Part shown: positions 7,100 to 14,227 of the stretch, one piece after another
Numbering within the stretch: the stretch's first letter is position 1
Layout: each line of letters begins with the position of its first letter
Source of the DNA: Methanocorpusculum sp.
GTDB taxonomy: Archaea > Halobacteriota > Methanomicrobia > Methanomicrobiales > Methanocorpusculaceae
NCBI GenBank assembly: GCA_017555685.1
Contig: JAFZFW010000054.1
Coordinates: 1-14,291, forward strand
Direction of reading: 5' to 3'
DNA: 14,291 nt
The notes under the pieces: generated by a model
Database searches by the model: none
What the model was told of the DNA's origin: nothing
Seen by the model: only the letters and a program-made list of their open reading frames with translations
Translations under genes and position numbers: made by a program

Positions 7100-7420
7100 A
7101 TGGCTCTGCGGCTTTCATTCACACTGGACTCGGTTCTTTCAGAGAGGATTGACCAGTTTGCAAAGAAACAGGACATCGACAGAAACGAAGCGGTTATTCT
7201 CCTGATAGAGCATGGTCTCGATCAGGCAGCGGAAGCCGGTCTCGTTGAACCGATTCGTGACCGTGACGTCAAGAAAGAAGCCAGGATGCAGAAAAATATT
7301 GATGCAATCACCGGCGGACTTGACGACCTGCGAAAGGAAGTGCGTTCCATGCACCACCTCCTGAATATGAGCCTGAAAAACACTGAAAAGAAAACACCCA
7401 GACGCGGGCTGTTCAAATAA
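7100..7420 (+). CDS. Small ribbon-helix-helix/coiled-coil protein
   Basis: With ATG 7100 as start this is a 106-aa protein. Residues 1-43 (MALRLSFTLDSVLSERIDQF...RNEAVILLIEHGLDQ) have the strand-helix-helix pattern of a CopG/Arc-type ribbon-helix-helix DNA-binding domain. Residues 55-93 are charged and heptad-like (KNIDAITGGLDDLRKEVRSMHHLLNMS), probably a coiled coil, and the tail is basic. An in-frame upstream ATG at 7028 would add 24 residues of poor composition and run over the dcd promoter, so I rejected it. It is seven bases upstream of ppaC and very likely co-transcribed. It could be an autoregulator of this unit or of the divergent dcd gene, or a protein-protein module; the target is unknown. 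Confidence 0.75.
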   Translation: MALRLSFTLDSVLSERIDQFAKKQDIDRNEAVILLIEHGLDQAAEAGLVEPIRDRDVKKEARMQKNIDAITGGLDDLRKEVRSMHHLLNMSLKNTEKKTPRRGLFK

Positions 7421-7427
7421 GGAAACC

Positions 7428-9047
7428 ATGAAAAAAACCTACGTAATCGGACACCAGCACCCGGACACTGATTCTGTCTGCAGTGCTATCGGATATGCTG
7501 CCCTCCTGAACCGGAACGGACAGGATGCCTACATCCCGGCCTGCTGCGGAAAGCTGAACGCGGAATCCCAGTATGCACTGAAAAAGTTCGGCGTCGAAGA
7601 ACCGGTCTTAGTCTTAAACGTCGAACCGGCAGTATCCGACCTTTCCCGGATTCACCCGGAAAAAGCACTCGGTTCCACACCGACCATTGATGTCATCCAC
7701 CAGATGGATGAAAAGGACATGCGTAACCTCCCGATCATCGACGAGTCAGGAAAACTCTTAGGACTCGTGAGTGAACACGGTCTGGCACGCGCCTATGTCT
7801 CCAACACCAAAATGGACACGCTTGCCGTCTCCCCGATTCCGGTTGAGACGCTGACCAGAATTCTCCACGGAGAGATTCGCGTCAAAAAGCATGATGTCTT
7901 AGAAGGATCAGTCTATATCTCTATTGACGCACTGCACGTCATCCTCTCCCGCATCACGGAAAAAGATATCGCGATTGTCGGAGATGACGAACCGACCCAG
8001 CTTGCCCTGGTCTCTGCAGGAATTGCCGCCTTAATTATCGCAGACTCAGCCCCGGTCGGTCCGCGTCTGTTAGCATCTGCAGAAGCCCGCGGAGTTACCG
8101 TAATCGCTACGGATGCAGACGCCTTTGGTGTCGCAAACCTCATCCACTTAACGCTCCCTGCCGAGCGGATTATGTCCACCGATGTCCCGCGCGTCAGACT
8201 GGAGGACACCATCGAATATGTCCAGCAGGTCGTCTCCAACGCAAAGTACCGCGCAGCCTGTGTCGTTGATGCGGACGGCAAGCTTCTTGGAACCATCTCC
8301 CGCAACACCTTAATGGAAGACGCCGCAAAGTCCGTCATCCTGTTAGACCACAACGAGTACGGACAGGCAGTCCCGGGAATTGAGTCCGCGGATATCCTCG
8401 AGATCATCGACCACCACAGACTTGGTGCAATGACTACCTTAAAGCCGATCCGCTTCGATATGGAGCCGGTCGGTTCGACCTGTACCATCATTGCCCGCCG
8501 CTACCGTGAGGCAGGCATTACCCCGTCCAAAGAGATTGCCGGTGTTCTGCTCTCCGGAATTTTATCCGATACTCTTGGTCTGAAGATGTCGACGACGACC
8601 AGAGTGGATGTGGATATGGTTGCCTACCTTTCCGCACATGCGGAAGTGGATGCAGAAGAGTACGCACAGGAGTTAATCTCGGAAGGAATGGCATTAGCCG
8701 GCGTTTCGCAGGGAGCACTTTTAGAGCGCGACACCAAGGAGTTTACCCTTTCTGCAAAGCGTGTGGTCATCGCCCAGATTTTAGTGCCGACCTATGAGTA
8801 TGCGGCCGCCAGAAAGGACGAGATTTATGCCGCGCTTCAGGAAAAACTCAAAGAACCGCATGCACCGGATATGTACATCGCCCTCTACACCAGTGTTGCC
8901 GAGATGGGGTCTGACATGTTTGCCGTCGCAGAGGACAAGATGCTTGCCGCAGCTCTTCACTGGGACAAACCAATGCACCTTCCAGGTGTTGTCTCCAGAA
9001 AGAAGGACTTCGTCCCGAAGTTCGGCCACATTTTAGCATCCCTCTGA
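7428..9047 (+). CDS. ppaC: Mn-dependent pyrophosphatase with CBS and DRTGG domains
   Basis: This 539-aa family II inorganic pyrophosphatase hydrolyses PPi to two phosphates in the cytoplasm. The DHH catalytic domain is split: GHQHPDTDS (8-16) at the N-terminus, then VILLDHNEYGQ (303-313), EIIDHHRLG (325-333) and GILSDTLGLK (377-386), followed by the DHHA2 domain to the end. The likely metal ligands are H9, D13, D15, D307, H329 and D381. Between residues about 70 and 300 lies a regulatory insert: CBS1 (70-125), a DRTGG-like domain (about 130-245) and CBS2 (about 246-300). In characterised members this insert binds adenine nucleotides that tune activity. AGGA lies just before the ATG. A T-run follows the stop. 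Confidence 0.94.
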   Translation: MKKTYVIGHQHPDTDSVCSAIGYAALLNRNGQDAYIPACCGKLNAESQYALKKFGVEEPVLVLNVEPAVSDLSRIHPEKALGSTPTIDVIHQMDEKDMRNLPIIDESGKLLGLVSEHGLARAYVSNTKMDTLAVSPIPVETLTRILHGEIRVKKHDVLEGSVYISIDALHVILSRITEKDIAIVGDDEPTQLALVSAGIAALIIADSAPVGPRLLASAEARGVTVIATDADAFGVANLIHLTLPAERIMSTDVPRVRLEDTIEYVQQVVSNAKYRAACVVDADGKLLGTISRNTLMEDAAKSVILLDHNEYGQAVPGIESADILEIIDHHRLGAMTTLKPIRFDMEPVGSTCTIIARRYREAGITPSKEIAGVLLSGILSDTLGLKMSTTTRVDVDMVAYLSAHAEVDAEEYAQELISEGMALAGVSQGALLERDTKEFTLSAKRVVIAQILVPTYEYAAARKDEIYAALQEKLKEPHAPDMYIALYTSVAEMGSDMFAVAEDKMLAAALHWDKPMHLPGVVSRKKDFVPKFGHILASL

Positions 9048-9058
9048 TTTCCCCTTCC

Positions 9059-9065
9059 TTTTTTT
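9059..9065 (+). terminator. Oligo-T terminator after ppaC
   Basis: Seven T residues in a pyrimidine-rich stretch begin 12 bases after the ppaC stop. Confidence 0.6.
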
Positions 9066-9072
9066 CCAAACC

Positions 9073-9086
9073 TTAATATCGGATAT
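9073..9086 (+). promoter_or_regulatory. TATA box and overlapping inverted repeat
   Basis: TTAATATC (9073-9080) is centred about 27 bases before ATG 9104, fitting a leaderless promoter. ATATC-G-GATAT (9076-9086) is an inverted repeat overlapping it and could be an operator. The TTATATTTA at 9092-9100 is too close to the start to serve as the TATA box for this ATG. Confidence 0.4.
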
Positions 9087-9103
9087 CTGCCTTATATTTA
9101 CTC

Positions 9104-9280
9104 ATGGCTGATAAAATCGCAGAGATTGTAGCAGAGCTTGAATTTGTCGCAGATGTTGAGGGAGTAAAAGACTGCCTGATGTCACAGCAGGGAGATCTCT
9201 GGTTCAATGTTGATGTTCCAAAGGGCCACGGCTTAAAGAGCGGTGACAAGGTCAGAGTTATCGTTGAGCGTGTCGAGTAA
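9104..9280 (+). CDS. 58-aa protein of unknown function
   Basis: ATG 9104 opens a 58-codon frame ending in TAA at 9278-9280. It reads MADKIAEIVAELEFVADVEG, then VKDCLMSQQGDLWFNVDV, then PKGHGLKSGDKVRVIVERVE. It is acidic at the N-terminus and has two probable beta strands (LWFNVDV and DKVRVIVERV) around a GHGLKSGD turn, suggesting a compact soluble domain. There is a single cysteine and no membrane segment. Codon use is like that of its neighbours. It starts right after a TATA-like element and ends two bases before the next ATG, so it probably opens the operon with the membrane protein and adenine deaminase. I do not recognise the family. Confidence 0.75.
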   Translation: MADKIAEIVAELEFVADVEGVKDCLMSQQGDLWFNVDVPKGHGLKSGDKVRVIVERVE

Positions 9281-9282
9281 TC

Positions 9283-9699
9283 ATGAAAGACTTTCTTGAA
9301 CGCGACCCGGTAAACCCGCGAACCATCTTAATCGGCGGACTTGCTGTCCTTCTTGCAGGTCTGATAATTATTCTTCTCCTCTTCTCCGGCGGAGGAGGAA
9401 TTAATGCAGACACGCCGGTTTATGATGACGGAGTGCTGAAGACTACCATCTCCTACTCCGATGACGAGCTGCAGGATGTCTGGGTGCAGTACAACATCTT
9501 CCGCCAGGACGGCCTGTTCTCCTCCACGCAGATAGGTTCAACCTTCTCCTTTGCCGAGACGCTTACCAAAGGAAACACTTTATCCGAGTGTCCGGTAACT
9601 CTGGAAGCCGGAGAGTACAAGATTTTCATCTACATCTCCACCTATACAGAAAATCCGAAGCGTCTTGCCGGATACATTAAAACAATTCAGATAGCATGA
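9283..9699 (+). CDS. Membrane-anchored protein of unknown function
   Basis: The 138-aa protein has a short charged N-terminus (MKDFLERDPVNPRT), one hydrophobic segment at 15-34 (ILIGGLAVLLAGLIIILLLF) and a glycine linker (SGGGG). About 95 mostly beta-strand residues follow (TTISYSDDELQDVWVQYNIF ... CPVTLEAGEYKIFIYIST), which look like an outward-facing immunoglobulin-like domain. By charge the N-terminus would stay inside and the domain face out. It follows the 58-aa gene by two bases, and its TGA overlaps the adenine deaminase ATG (ATGA), so translation is coupled. Function is unknown; nothing links it directly to adenine metabolism apart from position. Confidence 0.75.
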   Translation: MKDFLERDPVNPRTILIGGLAVLLAGLIIILLLFSGGGGINADTPVYDDGVLKTTISYSDDELQDVWVQYNIFRQDGLFSSTQIGSTFSFAETLTKGNTLSECPVTLEAGEYKIFIYISTYTENPKRLAGYIKTIQIA

Positions 9700-11294
9700 G
9701 AATATTTGATAATGCTCTCCTCTATAATCCGGTATCCTGTACCTGGATACCCGCTTCTTTTTCTGTGGAAAACGGAAAAATCAAGGCTGTAGCCGCCCCC
9801 GGTGCACTTACCGGACATCTGGTCTTCGACCTGGAAGGTGCACGGGTTATTCCGGGATTAATTGACGCCCATGTCCATATCGAAAGCTCGCTGTTAACTC
9901 CTGCCGAGTTTGGAAGACTGGTGGTAACACACGGAGTAACAACGGTTGTCGCTGACCCGCATGAGATCGCAAACGTGGCAGGAACAGCAGGAATTGATTT
10001 TATGATTTCCGACGCACAGCAGTCTCCGGCAGACATCTTCTTTATGGTGCCGTCCTGTGTTCCGGCAACTCCTGCAGATGTCGGCGGCGCTGTGGTGTCC
10101 GCTGAAGATCTTGCACGCTACCAGGACAATCCAAAGGTCCTTGGTCTTGGTGAGATGATGAATGTCCCAGGCGTTCTCTTCGGCGATGCAGAGGTGTCTG
10201 CAAAGCTTGCTCTCTTTAAGAGAGTGGACGGGCATGCACCGGGACTTTCCGGCGAGGCGCTTTGTACTTATGTCTCCCGGGGAATCGGCAGCGATCATGA
10301 ATGTACGACTGCTGAAGAGGCTGAAGAGAAGCTGCGTTTTGGACAGTACATCTTCCTCCGCGAAGGAGATGCCGCAAAGAATGTCGCAGCCCTTACTCCG
10401 GCGGTGACTCCGGCAACGGCTTCCCGCTGCTGTTTTGCAACCGACGACCGGCATGTTGACAGTATTGCAGAAGAGGGGGCAATTGACCACTGTATCCGTG
10501 TTGCGGTCGAAAACGGTATGCCGTTAGAGCTGGCTCTCCGGCTTGCAACACTTTCTGCCGCAGAGTACCATTCCCTCTCCGACCGCGGCCTGATTGCTCC
10601 GGGCCGTGCTGCTGACTTCTGTGTTTTAGAAGATGGCGAGACCTTTGCGGTATCACGCGTGTACAAAAATGGCCTGGCGGTCAGAAAGAAGGGTGATGCT
10701 TCTGCTGAGGAAATCACCTTCCCGCCGTTTGTCTGCCGGATTCCGACAGCAGCGGATCTGCAGCTTCCGGAGGGAAAACTGAAGGTCATCGAAACGATTC
10801 CGGGAGAAATCATTACCGAATGCCGTGAGATGGAGGCGTCTGCTGAAGGCCTGCAGAAGATTGTCTGCGTTGACCGCTACCGCGGGGAAGGGTTCGGCGT
10901 CGGCCTTATCAAAGGCCTGGGAATTGAACGGGGTGCGATTTCCACCTCGGTATCCCACGACGCCCACAACATTATAGCCGCAGGAGCTTCGGATGAGGAG
11001 ATTATCCAGGCCGTAAAAGCTGTCGCTGATGCAGGAGGAGGAATGGCTGTGGTCTGTAACGGACAGACTACGCTTCTTCCGCTTCCGGCCGGCGGTCTTA
11101 TGACATTCAAACCGTATGAAGAGGTTTGTGCGGAAATGGCTGTCCTGCATGAGGCACTGGACGGAACCGGAGCGGACAGGAGAGCCTTCATGTCCTTATC
11201 CTTTATGGCATTAACCGTTGTCCCGCATCTGAAGATTACGCCACGCGGTCTCTTTGACGGGGACGCATTCTGTGATGTGGACATCCGGTGTTGA
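9696..11294 (+). CDS. ade: Adenine deaminase
   Basis: This 532-aa amidohydrolase converts adenine to hypoxanthine and ammonia for purine salvage. It shows the metal-binding DAHVHIESS (57-65), the family-specific ADPHEIANV (86-94), GHAPGLSG (179-186), SDHECTT (199-205) and FATDDRHVDSI (247-257). Together these distinguish adenine deaminase from other amidohydrolases. The C-terminal part has the extra domain of this family, with HDAHNI near 425. Length is slightly shorter than the usual 550-600 aa. The start overlaps the previous stop by four bases (ATGA). PurB in this window produces AMP and Ade consumes free adenine, so both touch the adenine pool. Confidence 0.95.
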   Translation: MRIFDNALLYNPVSCTWIPASFSVENGKIKAVAAPGALTGHLVFDLEGARVIPGLIDAHVHIESSLLTPAEFGRLVVTHGVTTVVADPHEIANVAGTAGIDFMISDAQQSPADIFFMVPSCVPATPADVGGAVVSAEDLARYQDNPKVLGLGEMMNVPGVLFGDAEVSAKLALFKRVDGHAPGLSGEALCTYVSRGIGSDHECTTAEEAEEKLRFGQYIFLREGDAAKNVAALTPAVTPATASRCCFATDDRHVDSIAEEGAIDHCIRVAVENGMPLELALRLATLSAAEYHSLSDRGLIAPGRAADFCVLEDGETFAVSRVYKNGLAVRKKGDASAEEITFPPFVCRIPTAADLQLPEGKLKVIETIPGEIITECREMEASAEGLQKIVCVDRYRGEGFGVGLIKGLGIERGAISTSVSHDAHNIIAAGASDEEIIQAVKAVADAGGGMAVVCNGQTTLLPLPAGGLMTFKPYEEVCAEMAVLHEALDGTGADRRAFMSLSFMALTVVPHLKITPRGLFDGDAFCDVDIRC

Positions 11295-11299
11295 AGAAA

Positions 11300-11308
11300 G
11301 TATATCTA
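11300..11308 (+). promoter_or_regulatory. TATA box for the secreted orphan gene
   Basis: GTATATCTA just after the adenine deaminase stop is centred about 31 bases before ATG 11335, predicting a start near 11330 and a nearly leaderless message. It argues against starting translation at the upstream in-frame ATG at 11254, inside the deaminase gene. Confidence 0.5.
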
Positions 11309-11334
11309 TACGTGGGACAAATAGTAAAACAATC

Positions 11335-11874
11335 ATGAGGCTGTACCCTATCCTCTGTCTGTTTCTCGCGCTCATGATACTGGCACTCCCGGTATCAGGA
11401 GCTGCAGCATTTTCTCTGCCGTTTTTATCTGCAGTTAGTGATGAAGAGACAGCAGTCGGACTGTTGAACGGGGAAAACCGGTACGGGTACCTCTATGTGA
11501 AGTCGGTGGAGTACTCCATGAAAAACATGGATGCCGAGATTGTCGTAACCTACGACATCGAGCCGTGGATTTCTTTCCTGGTGTATCTTTTCGGAAAACA
11601 GGATTTAAAGACGCGGGTCTTAGGTATTCTGCAGTATCCGGAGAAAGGATACGAGAGTGTGCAGAAGATTGATTTCACCTACATCAACAGTGATTATGCG
11701 GTCCTGACTGTCACCAACGCAGCTCTTGACAACCAGGATAACTCCTACTGGATTCGCCCGCACAGCTTCGGCTGCACGATTCCGACGCTTACCTTCATCA
11801 TAAACGCAGAGGATATCAAGACGTTTACCAACATCAAAGACATGCCGAAAGGCATCGGATACTTCCGCTCATAA
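11335..11874 (+). CDS. Secreted or membrane-anchored protein of unknown function
   Basis: From ATG 11335 this gives 179 aa. Residues 1-25 are a typical signal peptide or anchor (MRLYPILCLFLALMILALPV then SGAAA). The rest is mostly beta-rich with many aromatic residues (YGYLYVKSVEYSMKNMDAEI, VTYDIEPWISFLVYLFGKQD, SYWIRPHSFGCTIPTLTFII) and one cysteine. I do not recognise a domain. The frame continues upstream into adenine deaminase, but the promoter at 11300 and the position of the signal peptide support the shorter start. A T-run follows the stop, so it is probably a monocistronic unit. Function unknown. Confidence 0.72.
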   Translation: MRLYPILCLFLALMILALPVSGAAAFSLPFLSAVSDEETAVGLLNGENRYGYLYVKSVEYSMKNMDAEIVVTYDIEPWISFLVYLFGKQDLKTRVLGILQYPEKGYESVQKIDFTYINSDYAVLTVTNAALDNQDNSYWIRPHSFGCTIPTLTFIINAEDIKTFTNIKDMPKGIGYFRS

Positions 11875-11879
11875 TACCC

Positions 11880-11886
11880 TTTTTTT
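11880..11886 (+). terminator. Oligo-T terminator
   Basis: Seven T residues begin five bases after the stop at 11874, ahead of the aldolase promoter. Confidence 0.6.
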
Positions 11887-11917
11887 GCCCCTGCTTACCG
11901 GTCGCGAGTAGATAAGA

Positions 11918-11927
11918 TTTACATATC
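11918..11927 (+). promoter_or_regulatory. TATA box for the aldolase gene
   Basis: TTTACATATC is centred about 29 bases before ATG 11952 and there is no ribosome binding site, so the message is probably leaderless or nearly so. Confidence 0.5.
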
Positions 11928-11951
11928 GAAACGACAACATATAACTAATCT

Positions 11952-12857
11952 ATGTCTGATGTGAAAGTACCTTTAGATGTCCCGGTCGGAATGCGGGATG
12001 TTTACCTTGCAAACTATAACTTAATCACGCAGGGTTCCGGACGCCTGATGCTCTTTGCCGGCGACCAGAAGATGGAACACTTAAACGATGACTTCTATGG
12101 AGAAGGCATCCCGGCAGATGACGGAGATCCGGAACACCTCTTCCGCATTGCATCCCAGGGTAAGGTTGGTGTCTTTGCCGCCCAGCTTGGTTTAATCACC
12201 CGCTATGCAATGGACTACCCGGAGATTCCATACCTTGTCAAGATGAACTCCAAGACACACTTAGTCGGCGTTTCCCAGAAAGACCCGGTCTCCCGCCAGC
12301 TCTGGTCCGTTGGTCAGTTAGTTGACATCTGTGCCGAAAACGACATCAAGATCGCCGGTATCGGATACACCATCTATCTCGGAAGCGAGAACGAAGCAGA
12401 GATGCTCGCAGAGGCCGCATCCTTAATCAACGATGCACACTTCCACGGCCTTGTCACGGTTCTCTGGATCTACCCGAGAGGAAAGGCAGTCAAAGACGAG
12501 AAGGACCCGCACTTAATCGCAGGCGCAGCAGGTGTTGCCGCATGTCTTGGAAGTGACTTCGTGAAGGTAAATGCACCAAAGAAGGACGGAAAGTCCGGTG
12601 CAGAACTCCTGCAGGAGGCAGTCCAGGCAGCAGGCAGAACCAAGGTCGTCTGTGCAGGCGGTTCTTCTACCTCTGAGGAGAAGTTCTTATCCGAACTCTA
12701 TGACCAGATTCACGTCGGCGGTGCATCAGGAAATGCAACCGGCAGAAACATTCACCAGAAGTCCCTCGATGAGGCAGTGAAGTTCTGCAATGCAATCTAT
12801 GCAATCACCGTTGAAAATAAGAGCGTTGAGGAAGCTCTCGCAATCCTCCGCGCATAA
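11952..12857 (+). CDS. Archaeal class I aldolase (DhnA/FbaB family), probable fructose-bisphosphate aldolase
   Basis: This 301-aa (beta/alpha)8 barrel belongs to the archaeal class I aldolase family. The Schiff-base lysine is probably K205 in GSDFVKVNAPK. It lies 31 residues after Y174 in WIYPRG, the same spacing as between Tyr146 and Lys177 of the Thermoproteus tenax fructose-bisphosphate aldolase. D38 in FAGDQKMEH matches the family's N-terminal aspartate. CAGGSST and GASGNATGRN form the C-terminal phosphate-binding loops. It resembles the MJ1585-type branch, whose reaction is less certain than that of the T. tenax enzyme. Methanogens also use a bifunctional FBP aldolase/phosphatase, so this one may have another substrate. 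Many C-ending and TTA codons suggest good expression. The stop is followed by an eight-base T-run. Confidence 0.82.
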   Translation: MSDVKVPLDVPVGMRDVYLANYNLITQGSGRLMLFAGDQKMEHLNDDFYGEGIPADDGDPEHLFRIASQGKVGVFAAQLGLITRYAMDYPEIPYLVKMNSKTHLVGVSQKDPVSRQLWSVGQLVDICAENDIKIAGIGYTIYLGSENEAEMLAEAASLINDAHFHGLVTVLWIYPRGKAVKDEKDPHLIAGAAGVAACLGSDFVKVNAPKKDGKSGAELLQEAVQAAGRTKVVCAGGSSTSEEKFLSELYDQIHVGGASGNATGRNIHQKSLDEAVKFCNAIYAITVENKSVEEALAILRA

Positions 12858-12858
12858 C

Positions 12859-12866
12859 TTTTTTTT
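12859..12866 (+). terminator. Oligo-T terminator of the aldolase gene
   Basis: Eight T residues start one base after the aldolase stop and run into the complement of the stop codon of the convergent transporter gene. Confidence 0.65.
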
Positions 12867-13959
12867 ATACAAACAGTTTCGTTAAGAGAAGCATCAGGAT
12901 AACCTGTACTGCCCAGACTGCGGATGCAAACGGCAGCAGGGTTTTTCCGACGGCAAAGGTTTCCCTGAGGTTCATGGAGAGTCCGACCCCGGCCATGGCT
13001 ATTGTTAAGAGGGTTACTGATATGTTGATGCAGACTCCCTGAATCATACGGCCGGTTTCCGGTGCGAGGAGGATAAGCAGGCTCATGAGTACGGCAACGG
13101 CAAGGAAGAGGAGGAGGAATCCCTGCAGACGCGGTTTTTCTGCTGCCGCCTCACCGGATGAGCGTTTCATCCAGAGGTGGGAAAAGACTGCGGCGACAAC
13201 GACTAACATCGCGACGCGAATCATCTTGTAGACAAGAGCAAGCGCTGCGACATCGTCTCCGCCAAGCGCTGTGTAGAGTTCTGCTGCGGGGATGACGTTT
13301 CCAATCTCGTGCAGGGTCCCTCCGATGAATACCTGTGCCTGTGCGGTTGTCATATCAAATCCGAAGGCAAGCATCGGGATGATAAAGACCCCGGCAAGTC
13401 CTAAGAGGCTGATGATTCCGACAACGGCATGGACATATTTCTGCTCGGCGTTGATGACAGATGCCACGGAGAGCGCTGCAGAGGCCCCGCAAATGCCCGT
13501 TCCGCTTCCGGTTAAGGCACAGGCATCCCAGGGCTTCTGTAAGCGCTTTCCAAGCCGCATAGCGATGAATATGGTGACTGCCAGAACTCCGAGGATGATC
13601 AGCAGTCCGGGAAGGGATGCAGTCATCAGAACATCAACGGTGACCCGTGCTCCCATGAGAATGACAGCAAGCCGGAGGATGAACTTTCCGGCATAGGAGC
13701 TCCCGGCTTTGAAGACTTTGACGTTGATGAAGAGGCACAGAATCAGGGCGAAAACAATCGGCCCGATCTTTGCAAGGAGGGCAAACAGCGGGTTTGCCGA
13801 AAACAGCTCGACCGGGAGAATCTGCACCCCGCCGTCAAAAAGGGTTCCGCGCGTGAGAAGAAAAGCCGCGGCTGCTGCAGCACAGCAGAAGAGAATTCCT
13901 GGTATATGGGATTTTCCAAGAGAGAAGTATGCGAGGAAATCCTCTTTGTAGGAAGACAT
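12865..13959 (-). CDS. yeiH: YeiH-family (UPF0324) membrane protein
   Basis: The 364-aa protein is very hydrophobic, with about ten predicted membrane segments. It has the family's conserved loops GSGTGICGASAA (151-162), GGTLHEIGNVIPA (213-225) and AGVGLSMNLRET (323-334). YeiH/UPF0324 proteins are annotated as putative sulfate exporters; the substrate is not well established. The cytoplasmic N-terminus is short (MSSYKEDFLAYFSLGKSH), and a charged loop near 265-278 separates two bundles. A TATA-like element about 26 bases upstream of the ATG suggests a leaderless message. It converges on the aldolase gene with seven bases between stops. I see no regulator or partner beside it that would narrow the substrate. 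Confidence 0.88.
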   Translation of the reverse strand: MSSYKEDFLAYFSLGKSHIPGILFCCAAAAAAFLLTRGTLFDGGVQILPVELFSANPLFALLAKIGPIVFALILCLFINVKVFKAGSSYAGKFILRLAVILMGARVTVDVLMTASLPGLLIILGVLAVTIFIAMRLGKRLQKPWDACALTGSGTGICGASAALSVASVINAEQKYVHAVVGIISLLGLAGVFIIPMLAFGFDMTTAQAQVFIGGTLHEIGNVIPAAELYTALGGDDVAALALVYKMIRVAMLVVVAAVFSHLWMKRSSGEAAAEKPRLQGFLLLFLAVAVLMSLLILLAPETGRMIQGVCINISVTLLTIAMAGVGLSMNLRETFAVGKTLLPFASAVWAVQVILMLLLTKLFV

Positions 13960-13979
13960 GGATACTCATTGTTCAGAGA

Positions 13980-13990
13980 GATATTTATGA
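13980..13990 (-). promoter_or_regulatory. TATA box for yeiH
   Basis: On the minus strand TCATAAATATC is centred about 26 bases before the ATG, fitting a leaderless start. A second AT-rich element, GCATATATTT (13999-14008 region), could serve with a short leader. Confidence 0.45.
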
Positions 13991-14059
13991 GTACTGCAGA
14001 AATATATGCGCATGTGCTCGTTGTTGATAACTTTTATGAAAATTTCAGAAAAAACGGAG

Positions 14060-14132
14060 TGCCTTCAGCCGGAATTGAACCGGCGACATACAGATCTTCA
14101 GTCTGTCGCTCTCCCTACTGAGCTATAAAGGC
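14060..14132 (-). tRNA. tRNA-Phe (GAA)
   Basis: On the minus strand the sequence folds into a complete cloverleaf. The acceptor stem is GCCTTTA with TGAAGGC (one T-G pair), the D stem GCTC/GAGC, the anticodon stem ACAGA/TCTGT with loop CTGAAGA, giving anticodon GAA, and the T stem GCCGG/CCGGC with loop TTCAATT. The discriminator is A at 14060. CCA is not encoded, as in many archaeal tRNA genes. No intron is seen. It is 73 bases with the discriminator and has a TATA box upstream. Confidence 0.97.
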
Positions 14133-14163
14133 GCTTGTGCGATACTAATGTTGTACTCTGTAG

Positions 14164-14171
14164 TATTTATA
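14164..14171 (-). promoter_or_regulatory. TATA box for tRNA-Phe
   Basis: The minus strand reads TATAAATA, a near-consensus archaeal box A, centred about 36 bases upstream of the tRNA 5' end. Transcription would start about 10 bases before the mature tRNA. Confidence 0.65.
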
Positions 14172-14227
14172 ATCTTTGAAACGTTGTGCCAATCATCTTA
14201 TCTTGATAGAGAACACATGTTTAGGTA

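Noticed and set aside
11254..11334. Longer start for the secreted protein
   Set aside because: It would begin inside adenine deaminase and bury the signal peptide at residue 28; a TATA box at 11300 fits the start at 11335.
13906..14121. 71-aa open frame on the plus strand
   Set aside because: Its C-terminal half (SAGIEPATYRSSVCRSPY) is the antisense of tRNA-Phe, a well-known source of spurious proteins, and the rest overlaps the yeiH start and promoter.
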